From: Aliivibrio fischeri
GTDB lineage: Bacteria > Pseudomonadota > Gammaproteobacteria > Enterobacterales > Vibrionaceae
Assembly (NCBI GenBank): GCA_038993745.2
Contig: CP160629.1
Coordinates: 2,480,001-2,544,000 of the forward strand
Length of the DNA stretch: 64,000 nt
Direction: 5' to 3'
Position 1 is the stretch's first letter, and each line of letters begins with the position of its first letter. This document shows positions 33,710 through 43,755 of this stretch, piece after piece. Both the position numbers and the translations under genes were made by a program. Below the pieces are notes generated by a model. The model worked only from the letters and a program-made list of their open reading frames with translations, was not told where the DNA came from and made no database searches.

Positions 33710-34974
33710 TTGAATGTCACCCTCTCTGGTAATGGTTTTGTGGCTTCATTTTTACTGTAAATAAACAGAATAACGAAGAACATAAAGTACATCAGACTAA
33801 AGATTTGAGCTAACAGCGTATAAGTTGGTGTTGCAGGTAACGCACCTAATACACCTAATGCAATAAAGCTGATAGTAAATTGGATAATATTCAACAAGTG
33901 TAACTTGCTACGGTAACGATAAGAGCGAACCTTGCAACGATCTAACCATGGAAGTAAGAACAATACGACTATCGATGCCCCCATTGCTACTACCCCTAAT
34001 AATTTATCAGGAACCGCACGCAAGATGGCATAGAATGGTGTGAAATACCAAACAGGCGCAATGTGCTCAGGGGTTTTTAGTGGGTTTGCAGCTTCAAAGT
34101 TAGGCGGCTCAAGGAAGTAGCCTCCCATTTCAGGATTAAAGAACAACACGTAACAGAAGAAAAATAAGAAACCAGCTACACCAATCATATCTTTAACCGT
34201 TCCATAAGGATGGAAAGGCACTGAATCAATGATGTTATATTTACTTGTGTAATATTCGTGGAACTTAAACTGTGTTTTATGCTCACCTTTATCATCTTTT
34301 GCTTTTGGTAGCTTAGTTTCAATACCATCAGGGTTATTAGAACCAACCTCATGCAAAGCTAAAATATGAAGAACAACTAAAAGTAATAAAACAATTGGTA
34401 GTGCAATAACATGAAGTGCAAAGAAACGGTTTAGCGTCGCTCCCGAAATAACATAGTCACCACGGATCCAAAGGGTAAGATCATCACCAATAACAGGAAT
34501 TGCACCAAATAAAGAAATGATTACTTGAGCTCCCCAGTAAGACATTTGACCCCAAGGTAATAAATACCCCATGAATGCTTCAGCCATTAAAACTAAGAAG
34601 ATCAACATACCAAATAACCACAACAGTTCACGCGGCTTTTGATAAGAACCATAAATTAGACCACGAAACATATGTAGGTAAACAACAACAAAAAAGGCAG
34701 ATGCCCCAGTTGAGTGCATATAACGAAGTAACCATCCATAATCAACATCACGCATGATGTATTCAACAGAGGCAAACGCACCTTCACCAGAAGGAACATA
34801 GTTCATCGTTAACCAAATACCAGTTACGATCTGATTAACCAAAACCAACATGGCCAAAGAGCCAAAGAAATACCAAAAGTTAAAGTTTTTTGGCATTGGG
34901 TACTCTGATAAATGCTTCTTATATGCATTCATCGCAGGCAGACGCTTCTCTACCCAATCAAGTAACGGTTGCAT
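33706..34974 (-). CDS. petB: Cytochrome b of the bc1 complex
   Basis: Eight-helix membrane subunit that oxidises ubiquinol, 422 aa, full-length b with the C-terminal half fused, as in proteobacterial bc1. Heme-ligand histidines are in RYMHSTGASAFFVVVYLHMFRG and the RFFALHVIALPIVLLLLVVLHI helix. The PVWYFTPFYAILRAVP loop is the PEWY-type quinol site with V in place of the second residue. Its first base overlaps the petA stop (34974). Confidence 0.96.
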   Translation of the reverse strand: MQPLLDWVEKRLPAMNAYKKHLSEYPMPKNFNFWYFFGSLAMLVLVNQIVTGIWLTMNYVPSGEGAFASVEYIMRDVDYGWLLRYMHSTGASAFFVVVYLHMFRGLIYGSYQKPRELLWLFGMLIFLVLMAEAFMGYLLPWGQMSYWGAQVIISLFGAIPVIGDDLTLWIRGDYVISGATLNRFFALHVIALPIVLLLLVVLHILALHEVGSNNPDGIETKLPKAKDDKGEHKTQFKFHEYYTSKYNIIDSVPFHPYGTVKDMIGVAGFLFFFCYVLFFNPEMGGYFLEPPNFEAANPLKTPEHIAPVWYFTPFYAILRAVPDKLLGVVAMGASIVVLFLLPWLDRCKVRSYRYRSKLHLLNIIQFTISFIALGVLGALPATPTYTLLAQIFSLMYFMFFVILFIYSKNEATKPLPERVTFK

Positions 34975-35567
34975 TAGGCTTCCCCTCCTTCATCAACCCC
35001 AACTAGGATACGAGTATCACTAAGGTACATATGCTTAGGAACAACAAGATTCAGAGGTGCCGGAACACCTTGGAATACTCGACCCGCCATATCAAATTTA
35101 GAGCCATGACATGGGCAGAAGAAACCAGAATTAACCCCTTCAACTTGTTCACTAAAACTGTCAGGTAAATAGGTAGGTGAACAGCCAAGGTGAGTACAGA
35201 TGCCAACTGCTAAAAAGATTTCGGGCTTAATTGAGCGATATGCATTTTGAGCATATTCAGGTTGTTGTTCTTCCCCAGAAGACGGGTCTCGAAGTTGACC
35301 CTCAATTTCAGTTAATGATTGTAAAAGTGCTTCTGAACGACGAACAACCCATACAGGTTTTCCTCGCCACTCAACACGAACCATCTGCCCATCCTCGAGC
35401 TTACTGATATCGACTTCAACCGGAGCACCCGCAGCTTTCGCTTTTGCACTCGGGTTCCAAGATTTAATAAAAGGTACGGCCACCGCAGCAGCTCCTAGCC
35501 CACCAACAACAGCAGTTGTGGCGGTTAAGAAACGACGTCGACCATTACTCACTGGCGCATTGCTCAT
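34974..35567 (-). CDS. petA: Rieske iron-sulfur subunit of the bc1 complex
   Basis: 2Fe-2S protein of the bc1 complex, 197 aa from ATG 35567 (MSNAPVSNGRRRFL). The GGGAG before this ATG supports it over an upstream ATG at 35615. The N-terminus carries a twin-arginine export motif (GRRRFL) and one anchor helix. Both cluster boxes are present: CTHLGCSP and CPCHGSKFD. It is first in petA-petB-petC, transcribed leftward. Confidence 0.95.
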   Translation of the reverse strand: MSNAPVSNGRRRFLTATTAVVGGLGAAAVAVPFIKSWNPSAKAKAAGAPVEVDISKLEDGQMVRVEWRGKPVWVVRRSEALLQSLTEIEGQLRDPSSGEEQQPEYAQNAYRSIKPEIFLAVGICTHLGCSPTYLPDSFSEQVEGVNSGFFCPCHGSKFDMAGRVFQGVPAPLNLVVPKHMYLSDTRILVGVDEGGEA

Positions 35568-35883
35568 CCAACTTTCTCCCATTTGCTCTATGTGGTTTTT
35601 ATTATGTCCATACATTTACGAGCTACGGCTAACTTTCAATGGTGTGATACAACAGAACTTTACTATTCCAAACGCTCTAAAGAGGCTCAAAATTGATTCG
35701 TATATTATTAGGCTGCTGTTTTAACCCATAAATGATAAAGAAAACCTTACTTTTTGACAAGATAAAGCTACCTTTTTGCAACATTTGTGAGATATGTAGA
35801 GTTTTTGTAGTGAGATTGGAGAAAGGATAAAAAAAGAGAAAGGAATTCAAGACTTAAAAATGTTTTAAGCTCACAAAAACAAC

Positions 35884-35911
35884 AAAAGCCCAGCATAAAT
35901 GCTGGGCTTTT
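35884..35911 (-). terminator. Terminator after rpsI
   Basis: Perfect stem AAAAGCCCAGCAT with ATGCTGGGCTTTT and a short loop, followed on the minus strand by TGTTGTTTTTG. It lies about 50 bases after the rpsI stop, following a second hairpin. Confidence 0.85.
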
Positions 35912-35923
35912 GACCACAATACC

Positions 35924-35949
35924 AAAGGAGTTTTGAAACAAAACTCCTT
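35924..35949 (-). repeat. Second inverted repeat between rpsI and its terminator
   Basis: Ten-base perfect arms AAGGAGTTTT and AAAACTCCTT around a five-base loop, 12 bases past the rpsI stop. There is no T run, so it is probably not the terminator itself; it may protect the 3' end of the message. Confidence 0.65.
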
Positions 35950-35961
35950 GGAAGCGTAAAA

Positions 35962-36354
35962 TTAACGCTTAGAGAATTGTGGTTTACGACGTGCTTTACG
36001 TAGACCAACTTTCTTACGTTCAACGCAACGTGCGTCACGAGTAACGTAGCCAGCTGCGCGTAGTGCAGGACGTAGTGATTCATCGTATTGCATTAGAGCA
36101 CGTGTGATACCGTGACGGATCGCACCAGCTTGACCAGAAATACCACCACCAGAAACAGTGATGTATAGGTCTAGTTTATCAGTCATTTCAACTAGCTCTA
36201 GAGGTTGGTTAACAACCATACGTGCTGTTGGACGACCGAAGTAAACTTCAAGGCTGCGCTTGTTGATTACGATGTTGCCAGTACCCGGTTTGATGAAAAC
36301 ACGAGCTGCTGAGCTTTTACGGCGACCAGTGCCGTAGTATTGATTCTCTGCCAT
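35962..36354 (-). CDS. rpsI: 30S ribosomal protein S9
   Basis: 130 aa from ATG 36354 ([20 protein letters not shown]), matching E. coli S9. An ATG two codons earlier is possible but its ribosome site would sit too close. The C-terminal tail KPQFSKR reaches the ribosomal P site. It follows rplM by 15 bases, the universal L13-S9 pair. Confidence 0.97.
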
Positions 36355-36369
36355 TGCCATAATCCTCGA

Positions 36370-36798
36370 TTAAATGTCTAGTACTTGTGGTTGTTGAGCA
36401 GTGTGGTTATGCTCAGCGCCAGCGTAAACTTTAAGTTTACGGTACATAGCACGACCAAGAGGACCACGTGGAAGCATACCTTTAACAGCTAATTCAATAA
36501 CCATTTCAGGTTTACGATCGATCAGTTTCTCGAAAGAAATAGATTTTAGACCGCCTGGGAATTCAGAGTGACGGTAGTAGATCTTGTCAGATGCTTTCTT
36601 ACCAGTTACTCGTACTTTCTCAGCGTTGATAACGATGATGTAATCACCAGTATCTACGTGAGGAGTGTATTCTGCTTTATGCTTACCGCGTAGGCGAGAT
36701 GCGATTTCAGTTGCGATACGACCAAGAGTTTTACCTTCAGCGTCTACAACATACCAGTCACGCTTTACAGCGGCTGGTTTAGCAACGAAAGTTTTCAT
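36370..36798 (-). CDS. rplM: 50S ribosomal protein L13
   Basis: 142 aa, the same length as E. coli L13. Conserved features are [39 protein letters not shown] and the [22 protein letters not shown] segment. It is first in the rplM-rpsI operon, and in E. coli L13 represses its own message; the leader here is about 130 bases and holds a stable hairpin. Confidence 0.97.
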   Translation of the reverse strand: MKTFVAKPAAVKRDWYVVDAEGKTLGRIATEIASRLRGKHKAEYTPHVDTGDYIIVINAEKVRVTGKKASDKIYYRHSEFPGGLKSISFEKLIDRKPEMVIELAVKGMLPRGPLGRAMYRKLKVYAGAEHNHTAQQPQVLDI

Positions 36799-36966
36799 GC
36801 TAATGATACCCGTTATTAAATAATTTCACTGATTAGGAGCTTTCGCTCCCACTGTATATTTTTGAGCCCAGTCATCACCCCTTCGAGTGGTTGGCACTCT
36901 TGGCAATTAAGCCAGTACAGTAACGGTGGGTCGCAGGATTATAGAGAAGTGTGAGGAAAAAATCAC
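36799..36966 (-). promoter_or_regulatory. rplM-rpsI promoter and structured leader
   Basis: On the minus strand a perfect -10 TATAAT (36938-36943) lies 17 bases from a weak -35 GTGATT (36961-36966). Transcription would begin near 36930, giving a leader of about 130 bases. It contains the hairpin GGAGCGAAAGCTCC (36836-36849), a stem capped by a GAAA tetraloop, and other pairing potential. Autoregulation by L13 is known in E. coli; applying it here is inference. Confidence 0.6.
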
Positions 36967-37077
36967 CTTTTTTTTGAAGATATTTCACATATCGGCAAAA
37001 AAAATTAAAAAAACTGAGTTTTGAGCTCCATCACAGTAAATGAAGCTCTTAAATCATTAAAAAGTCCCTTTCTTTGA

Positions 37078-38182
37078 CTAAGATAAATGTTCTTTTGATA
37101 AGTACTCATGGCTTTGCATTTCAATCAATCTTGATTGACAACGTTGAAATTCAAACGTTAAACGGCCTTTTTGGTATATAGAGGCTAAATCTACCTCCGC
37201 TGAGATGATCAATTTTACATTTCGCTCATAAAATTCATCAACCATAGCGATAAAACGACGAGCTGCATCATCATTTACCTCCCCCATTATTTTTACGTTA
37301 GAGAGCAAAACCGTATGATATAAACGAGAGAGTTCAATGTAATCATGCTGACTACGAGCACTTTCACATAGAGAAGAAAAATCAAAATGGACGACACCCT
37401 CTCCTTCAGCTTTTACCTCTATAAGACGATGATTAATTTCTATTTGAGTCGATTCGTAATCGCCACCAGAAACTAACTGTAAGAAATAACCTTTCATATT
37501 AGTTTCAGCATCGCTATCTAATGGGTAATGGTATATTTCGGCCTGCTCTAGTGTTCTAAGGCGATAATCCACCCCACTATCTACATTGATAATGTCACAA
37601 TGCTTTTCAATTAAAGAGATAGCTGGTAAAAAACGAGCTCGCTGTAGCCCATTACGATATAAATCTTGAGGTAATATATTCGACGTAGCGACTAACGTTA
37701 GCCCTCTAGCGAACAACGCCTCTAGCAACGTTGCTAAAATCATCGCATCAGTAATGTCTGAAACAAAAAACTCATCAAAACAAATAATGTCGGTTTCTTG
37801 TTTAAATTTATCAGCAACAATAAGTAAAGGATCAGACTGCTGCTTTAGTTCTCCCAATTCATCATGCACTCGCTGCATAAAACGATGAAAATGAATCCGC
37901 ATCTTTCTTTCTGTAGGTAAAGCATCATAAAAAGTATCGACTAAATACGTTTTTCCTCGACCAACGCCTCCCCAAAATACAACCCTTTTTCTGGAGTTAG
38001 CTTTTGTGGTTTCTCTTTTTTAAAAAATCGTTTCCATGATTTTTTTGCTGGCTCTTCAGGAACTTTTAATTCTAAAAAACGTCGATATAAATCATCAAGA
38101 TGTTCTACAGCATTTTGTTGAGCGCTATCATGCATAAACCCTCTTGATTGAGGTCTTGCTGATATTTTTCTAATGGTGTCAT
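37078..38182 (-). CDS. zapE: Division ATPase ZapE (reading frame broken twice)
   Basis: AFG1-type ATPase that affects Z-ring stability. The true start is ATG 38182 (MTPLEKYQQDLNQEG). The frame loses one base at a short T run (plus AAA at 38136-38138) and again at another (plus AAAA at 37974-37977), exactly at the Walker A region. With both restored the protein reads GLYFWGGVGRGKTYLVDTF, and then continues RIHFHRFMQRVHDEL, CFDEFFVSDITDAM and RFIAMVDEFYERNVKL to 368 aa, the family length. Callers would report a 274 aa piece from 37078-37902 and an odd 99 aa one from 37941-38240. Probably sequencing deficits. Confidence 0.9.
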
Positions 38183-38332
38183 CACTTTTAATCTTTTCTT
38201 TTGTTGATTGACTCCCTTCATAGTAGCATGTTCTCAACACACCCTATGAGTGGGCTAACTCACAGTTACACCAATCAGATTAACTCGTTAATCAGCCGAC
38301 TCATATTAATAAAAAACGGTAAGGAGTATTTC

Positions 38333-38788
38333 ATGGCGTGGACATACGCTTTAATTGGCTTAGCTGTTGGTATTACCATTGGCTTTATGATTTCTCGTTT
38401 TACAGTACCAGGTATTAAACACCAAAAGTCGTTAAAACAAGATTTAGAAAAATCTAAGTACGAATTGGAACAATACCGTCAAGAGTTGGTTGATCACTTC
38501 GCAACAAGTGCCACTATGCTAGAGGCATTAGCGAAAGACTTTAATAAAATGTATGACCATATGGCGTCTACATCAAAAGAATTAATGCCTAATCTTCCAG
38601 AGCAAGACAACCCGTTTTCAGCGCGTTTAGGAGAAATGACTCTCTCACCAGAGCTAAACAAAAAAGTGGCTCATGTAAAAGATGAAATTAGTAAGCAACC
38701 TAAAGATTACGCTAATGGAGCAACAGGCCTTTTAAAGGATGAGCACCGAGTTGATATCAACGCAAAAAAAGAAGATAAAATCGCTTAA
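38333..38788 (+). CDS. zapG: ZapG (YhcB, DUF1043) envelope and division protein
   Basis: Inner-membrane protein linked to division and wall growth in E. coli, 151 aa. The start ATG 38333 follows AAGGAG; upstream in-frame ATGs are unsupported. One N-terminal helix (WTYALIGLAVGITIGFMISRF) is followed by a coiled coil (SLKQDLEKSKYELEQYRQEL) and a variable, charged tail. It is divergent from zapE, a pairing conserved in gammaproteobacteria, and precedes degQ. Confidence 0.88.
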   Translation: MAWTYALIGLAVGITIGFMISRFTVPGIKHQKSLKQDLEKSKYELEQYRQELVDHFATSATMLEALAKDFNKMYDHMASTSKELMPNLPEQDNPFSARLGEMTLSPELNKKVAHVKDEISKQPKDYANGATGLLKDEHRVDINAKKEDKIA

Positions 38789-38805
38789 AACCCGAAGTTA
38801 TCAAT

Positions 38806-38833
38806 GAACTTTCTCAAAGGTTTTTGAGTCGAA
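38806..38833 (+). promoter_or_regulatory. Candidate sigmaE promoter of degQ
   Basis: GAACTT (38806-38811), 17-base spacer, TCGAA (38829-38833), about 35 bases before the degQ start. This resembles the sigmaE pattern (GGAACTT, then TCTGA or TCAAA). The adjoining gene degS encodes the protease that starts the sigmaE response, so control of degQ by sigmaE is plausible. The match is partial and not experimentally shown here. Confidence 0.5.
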
Positions 38834-38867
38834 TAAGTACACTTTGTTTAATTAAGAGTACATTTCG

Positions 38868-40235
38868 ATGAAAAAACCTTTGCTCGTTTTAGGTGCTTTA
38901 ACTTTAAGCATCAGTGCCATCCTTGCCCCTATTCAATCACAGGCAGCCTTACCTATTGCAGTTGATTCACAACAGCTGCCAAGTCTTGCTCCTATGCTAG
39001 AAAAGATCACACCAGCAGTAGTCAGTATCGCTGTAGAAGGTACTCAAGTATCTAAACGTCATATACCTGAACAATTTCGTTTTTTCTTTGGCCCAGACTT
39101 CCCCTCTGAACAAGTTCAAGAGCAGCCATTTAGAGGTCTCGGTTCTGGCGTTATTGTTGATGCAAAAAAAGGATATATTGTTACCAACCACCATGTAATT
39201 AATAACGCTGAAAAAATATTAGTTCAATTACACGATGGACGTGAATATACCGCAGAGTTGATTGGTAGCGATGAGTTATCTGATATCGCTTTACTAAAAC
39301 TTGAAGAGGCAAAAAATTTAACCGAAATAAAATTAGCGGATTCAGATAATTTACGTGTCGGAGATTTTAGTGTTGCCATTGGTAACCCTTTTGGCCTTGG
39401 TCAAACCGTAACCTCTGGTATTATTTCAGCTTTAGGCCGCAGTGGATTAAACCTAGATAACTTTGAAAACTTTATTCAAACGGATGCAGCTATCAATAGT
39501 GGTAACTCTGGTGGTGCTCTCGTCAATCTAAATGGCGACTTAATTGGTATTAACACCGCAATATTGGGGCCTAATGGCGGCAACGTAGGTATTGGCTTTG
39601 CGATCCCATCAAATATGGTTCGTAATTTATCAGAGCAGATTTTAGAGTTTGGCCATGTTAAGCGCGGTATTCTTGGTGTTCAAGGTGGAGAATTAACACC
39701 AGAGCTAGCTGAAGCATTCGACTATGAAACCAACCATGGTGCTTTTGTTAGTCAAGTAGTTCCAGACAGTGCCGCTGATAAAGCCGGAATTCAAGCGGGT
39801 GATATACTTATCTCTATAAACGGCAAAAAAATCCAAACTTTCGGTGAGTTACGAGCCAAAGTCGCCACTTTAGGTGCAGGTAAAAAAGTGACCTTAGGCT
39901 TGATTCGTGATGGAAAAGAAAAAACAGTTACCGCAACACTAAAAGAAGCGGAACAAATTAAAGCACAAGCTGAAAACCTTCATAATGGATTAAAAGGAGC
40001 GGAACTACAAAACACCACTCAATCAGATCCAGTTAAAGGCGTGAAGATCAGTAATGTAGAAAAAGCATCCATGGCGCAACGTTACGGTTTACAAAAAGAC
40101 GATATTATTATCGGTGTTAACCGCAAACCGGTGAAAAATTTACAGCAATTTAGAAAATTACTTGAAAGTAAACCGCCTGTACTTGCATTGAATATTCAAC
40201 GTGGTGAACACACGCTTTATCTAGTAATTAAGTAA
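38868..40235 (+). CDS. degQ: Periplasmic serine protease DegQ (Do family)
   Basis: Periplasmic HtrA protease/chaperone of outer-membrane proteins, 455 aa. Signal peptide ends near residue 26 (SQAALP). The trypsin-like triad is seen in VTNHHVINNAEK (His), SDIALLKLEEAK (Asp) and the GNSGGALVNL serine loop. Two PDZ domains follow, at about residues 260-350 and 370-455. Length and two PDZs fit DegP or DegQ; I call DegQ because it sits directly before degS, the E. coli degQ-degS order. Confidence 0.9.
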   Translation: MKKPLLVLGALTLSISAILAPIQSQAALPIAVDSQQLPSLAPMLEKITPAVVSIAVEGTQVSKRHIPEQFRFFFGPDFPSEQVQEQPFRGLGSGVIVDAKKGYIVTNHHVINNAEKILVQLHDGREYTAELIGSDELSDIALLKLEEAKNLTEIKLADSDNLRVGDFSVAIGNPFGLGQTVTSGIISALGRSGLNLDNFENFIQTDAAINSGNSGGALVNLNGDLIGINTAILGPNGGNVGIGFAIPSNMVRNLSEQILEFGHVKRGILGVQGGELTPELAEAFDYETNHGAFVSQVVPDSAADKAGIQAGDILISINGKKIQTFGELRAKVATLGAGKKVTLGLIRDGKEKTVTATLKEAEQIKAQAENLHNGLKGAELQNTTQSDPVKGVKISNVEKASMAQRYGLQKDDIIIGVNRKPVKNLQQFRKLLESKPPVLALNIQRGEHTLYLVIK

Positions 40236-40239
40236 CCTA

Positions 40240-40274
40240 GAAGCAAGCACTCATTCTTTGAGTGCTTGCTTCTC
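40240..40274 (+). terminator. Long hairpin between degQ and degS
   Basis: Perfect 15-base arms AGAAGCAAGCACTCA and TGAGTGCTTGCTTCT around a five-base loop. The tail is CCATCCTCTACTTTTTA rather than a clean T run, so it may be a terminator or a stable processing hairpin. It suggests degS has its own promoter. Confidence 0.7.
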
Positions 40275-40349
40275 CATCCTCTACTTTTTAACTAGATTCA
40301 ATGTTATCCTAATCAATTATTCTTTTTATTCATCAAGGTTAGGAAGCCA

Positions 40350-41414
40350 ATGCTCTCATTCTTATTGCGTTCAGCTATGATAGGTATCGCAACAGCTGCG
40401 ATATTGCTGTTTGCATTCCCTAACCTACGTTCAAACATCACGCTAGATCAAGGTGCGATAGAGCAAACTTCCCAGAACAGTAAGCAAATTTCATTTAATT
40501 ATGCCGTTCGTCGAGCCGCTCCTGCTGTTGTCAATATCTATAGCCGTAAATACAACGATAATGACCGTCTACGTTTAGATACAGAAGGCTTAGGTTCTGG
40601 TGTTATCGTGAGTGATAAAGGCTACATCATTACTAACTATCATGTTGTTGCCGATGCTGATCAAGTTATTGTAGCTCTTCAAGATGGACGCTTATTTAAC
40701 TCTCAATTAATTGGTAAAGATAAACGTACGGACTTAGCGGTATTACAAATTAAAGATGCTAACCTCCCTGTTATTCCATTAAACCCAAACTATCAAGCTG
40801 ATATTGGCGATGTTGTGCTCGCTATTGGTAACCCATATAACCTAGGACAAACCACAACCTTTGGGATTATTTCTGCTACCGGACGAGCGGCGTTGAGTGC
40901 CGACGGTACACAAGGTTTAATTCAAACAGACGCAGCGATCAATAGAGGTAATTCAGGTGGCGCTCTAGTCAATACCAGAGGTGAACTCGTTGGTATCAAT
41001 ACCGCCTCATTCCAACAAGCCACTGAGCTAGAAACTTATGGTATTTCATTTGCTATTCCTTATGCTCTTGCGGATAAAATCATGCGTCGATTGATTGCAG
41101 ATGGACAAGTGATTCGTGGTTATATTGGTATTGATGGAAGAGACATCAATCCAGCCATGGCAAGATTAATGAATGCAGATAATATAAACGGTATTTTAGT
41201 TTTAGGTGTTTCCCCAAATAGCCCAGCAGAAAAAGCTGGTATCATTACTCAAGATATAATCACCAGTATCGATGGTAAAAGTGTTACTAATAGACAAAGC
41301 GTCATTGATATCGTAACAGAGTTAAGACCCGGTACTGAAGTGGATGTTGATGTAATTCGCAAAGGGAAAACTGAGACGATTAAAGTAACTATTGAAGAAG
41401 ACCCAAACAATTAA
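40350..41414 (+). CDS. degS: Inner-membrane protease DegS, sigmaE stress sensor
   Basis: Membrane-anchored HtrA protease that cuts RseA when outer-membrane protein C-termini bind its PDZ domain; 354 aa. One N-terminal anchor helix (about residues 5-24) replaces a cleaved signal. Triad: IITNYHVVADAD (His), TDLAVLQIKDAN (Asp), RGNSGGALVNT (Ser). One PDZ domain fills residues 245-350. The single PDZ and the uncleaved anchor distinguish it from DegQ. Confidence 0.94.
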   Translation: MLSFLLRSAMIGIATAAILLFAFPNLRSNITLDQGAIEQTSQNSKQISFNYAVRRAAPAVVNIYSRKYNDNDRLRLDTEGLGSGVIVSDKGYIITNYHVVADADQVIVALQDGRLFNSQLIGKDKRTDLAVLQIKDANLPVIPLNPNYQADIGDVVLAIGNPYNLGQTTTFGIISATGRAALSADGTQGLIQTDAAINRGNSGGALVNTRGELVGINTASFQQATELETYGISFAIPYALADKIMRRLIADGQVIRGYIGIDGRDINPAMARLMNADNINGILVLGVSPNSPAEKAGIITQDIITSIDGKSVTNRQSVIDIVTELRPGTEVDVDVIRKGKTETIKVTIEEDPNN

Positions 41415-41416
41415 TA

Positions 41417-41448
41417 AAAAAATAGCGCATTAAAAAATGCGCTATTTT
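41417..41448. terminator. Bidirectional terminator between degS and parC
   Basis: Stem AAATAGCGCATT with AATGCGCTATTT; A run before it and four T after, between converging genes. Confidence 0.87.
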
Positions 41449-41476
41449 GTATCTAAGCAATCGCAATGACTAAAGG

Positions 41477-43753
41477 TTATTCGCTTTCTTCTTCAGTCGT
41501 TGTGCTCTCACCATTAATATCAATACGAGTAACTCGTTGTAGGCCTCTTGGCAGTAAGCTACCACGGCGACCACGCTCCCCACGGAAGTTATCTAAATCC
41601 GTAGGTTTCAATCCTAACTTACGTTTACCTGCGTATAAGGTAATGGTTGCACCTTGAGGTAATGGTAATAAGTGAGACAAAAACTCTTCACGAGATTTCG
41701 AACGCGCTGCCGGAATATTAATGATCTTATTACCCTTACCTTTACCTAACTGTGGTAAATCTTTAATAGGGAATAAAAGCATTCGACCTTCGTTAGTGAT
41801 AGCTAAAATCTCATCACTTTCTAAGTCAGATACCGCTTCTGGGTTCATTACTTGTGAGTTTTCAGGAAGCGTTAATAGGGCTTTACCGTTTTTATTTTTA
41901 GACAGTAAATCTGCACCCTTACAAACAAAACCGTAACCAGCATCAGAGCTGATTAACCATGTCTGCTCTTCTTCACCCATAACCACATGCGTAATTTGAC
42001 TACCCGCTGTAATATTTAAGCGACCTGTAATTGGCTCACCCTGACTTCTTGCTGAAGGCAATGTATGCGACTCAAGCGCGTAGCTTCGACCATTACTGCC
42101 CATAAAGACAGCTGGCGCGTTACTCTTACCACGCGCATGGGCTAAGTATTTATCACCTGATTTATAGTTCAATGTTGTTGGGTCAACATCATGACCTTTA
42201 GCATGACGAATCCAACCTTTATCAGAAAGAACAACCGTAATCGCTTCACTTGGGATCAAATCACGTTCAGTCATCGCTTTAGCTTCTGCACGCTCAACCA
42301 ATGGCGAACGACGATCATCACCAAACTTCTCAGCATCCGCTAAGATTTCTTTCTTAATTAATGTATTTAAACGACGTTCTGAACCAAGTAGTTTCTCAAG
42401 ATAATCACGCTCTTTAGCTAACTCATCTTGTTCACCACGGATCTTAATCTCTTCCAGTTTAGCTAACTGGCGAAGTTTAATTTCTAAAATCGCTTCCGCT
42501 TGTTTCTCTGATAAATCAAAGCGAGTCATTAACTCATGCTTTGGATCATCTTCAGTACGGATAATTTCAATTACTTCATCAATATTTAAGTAAGCCGCTA
42601 AAAGACCTTCTAAAATATGTAGACGAGCCAATACTTTATCTAAACGGTGTTGAAGACGTTTACGAACGGTTGTACGACGGAATTCAATCCACTCAGAAAG
42701 AATAGAGACCAAACCTTTCACTTGAGGACGCTGATCCAAACCAATCATGTTTAAGTTAACACGGTAGCTTTTCTCAAGATCTGTCGAAGCAAACAGATGA
42801 TTCATTAATGGCTCAACATCAACTCGGTTTGAACGAGGAACGATAACGATACGTGTTGGGTTTTCATGATCCGACTCATCACGAAGATCATCTACCATTG
42901 GTAGCTTCTTCGCTCGCATTTGGTTAGCAATTTGCTCTAATAACTTACTACCCGATACTTGGTGTGGCAGAGCGGTAATAACAATATCACCATCTTCTTT
43001 ATGCCATACCGCACGCATTTTAATGCTGCCTTTACCTGAGCGATAAATCTTTTTAATTTCACTTGATGGTGAAATAATTTCAGCTTTAGTTGGGTAATCT
43101 GGACCTTTTACAAAGTCCATCACCTCATCTAAATCCGCCTTTGGATTTTCTAATAGGTGGACTGTTGCATTCGCTACTTCACGTACATTGTGAGGTGGAA
43201 TATCTGTTGCCATACCAACTGCGATACCAGTAATACCATTCAATAAAATATGAGGTAAACGAGCTGGTAAAATCGTTGGCTCTTTCATTGTGCCATCAAA
43301 GTTTGGTTGCCAATCAACCGTACCTTGACCAATTTCGCCTAGCAATACATCAGCAAACTTAGACAGTTTTGATTCCGTATAACGCATCGCAGCAAATGAT
43401 TTCGGATCATCTGGAGCACCCCAGTTACCTTGACCATCAACTAGTGGGTAACGATAAGAGAAAGGCTGAGCCATTAATACCATGGCTTCATAACACGCAG
43501 AGTCACCGTGTGGGTGGTACTTACCTAATACATCACCAACGGTACGTGCTGATTTCTTATACTTTGCGTTTGCTGATAAACCAAGTTCAGACATCGCGTA
43601 AATAATACGACGTTGAACCGGTTTTAAACCATCACCGATATACGGTAATGCGCGGTCCATGATTACGTACATGGAATAATTTAGATAAGCGTCTTCTGTA
43701 AACTTGCGCAGTGGCAGCTGTTCAACACCTTCTAAGGACATTTCTGTACTCAT
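41477..43753 (-). CDS. parC: DNA topoisomerase IV subunit A (ParC)
   Basis: DNA-cleaving subunit of topoisomerase IV, decatenating daughter chromosomes, 758 aa. The cleavage tyrosine is Tyr125 in [10 protein letters not shown]. The quinolone-determining region [12 protein letters not shown] has Ser85 and Glu89, the residues usually seen in sensitive strains. The C-terminal beta-propeller with [12 protein letters not shown] repeats lies after residue 490. It follows parE with two bases between them. Confidence 0.96.
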   Translation of the reverse strand: MSTEMSLEGVEQLPLRKFTEDAYLNYSMYVIMDRALPYIGDGLKPVQRRIIYAMSELGLSANAKYKKSARTVGDVLGKYHPHGDSACYEAMVLMAQPFSYRYPLVDGQGNWGAPDDPKSFAAMRYTESKLSKFADVLLGEIGQGTVDWQPNFDGTMKEPTILPARLPHILLNGITGIAVGMATDIPPHNVREVANATVHLLENPKADLDEVMDFVKGPDYPTKAEIISPSSEIKKIYRSGKGSIKMRAVWHKEDGDIVITALPHQVSGSKLLEQIANQMRAKKLPMVDDLRDESDHENPTRIVIVPRSNRVDVEPLMNHLFASTDLEKSYRVNLNMIGLDQRPQVKGLVSILSEWIEFRRTTVRKRLQHRLDKVLARLHILEGLLAAYLNIDEVIEIIRTEDDPKHELMTRFDLSEKQAEAILEIKLRQLAKLEEIKIRGEQDELAKERDYLEKLLGSERRLNTLIKKEILADAEKFGDDRRSPLVERAEAKAMTERDLIPSEAITVVLSDKGWIRHAKGHDVDPTTLNYKSGDKYLAHARGKSNAPAVFMGSNGRSYALESHTLPSARSQGEPITGRLNITAGSQITHVVMGEEEQTWLISSDAGYGFVCKGADLLSKNKNGKALLTLPENSQVMNPEAVSDLESDEILAITNEGRMLLFPIKDLPQLGKGKGNKIINIPAARSKSREEFLSHLLPLPQGATITLYAGKRKLGLKPTDLDNFRGERGRRGSLLPRGLQRVTRIDINGESTTTEEESE

Positions 43754-43755
43754 TT

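Larger units (their letters stand above)
35616..35961. other. Gap between petA and rpsI with two hairpins
   Basis: No gene is visible. The right part holds the end signals of rplM-rpsI (see the two hairpin entries). The AT-rich left part, about 35570-35870, presumably carries the petABC promoter on the minus strand, but I do not see a clear -10/-35 pair. Confidence 0.6.

Noticed and set aside
37941..38240. 99 aa minus-strand protein before zapE
   Set aside because: Its middle part matches ZapE but its ends are out-of-frame readings caused by two one-base deficits; it is not a separate gene.
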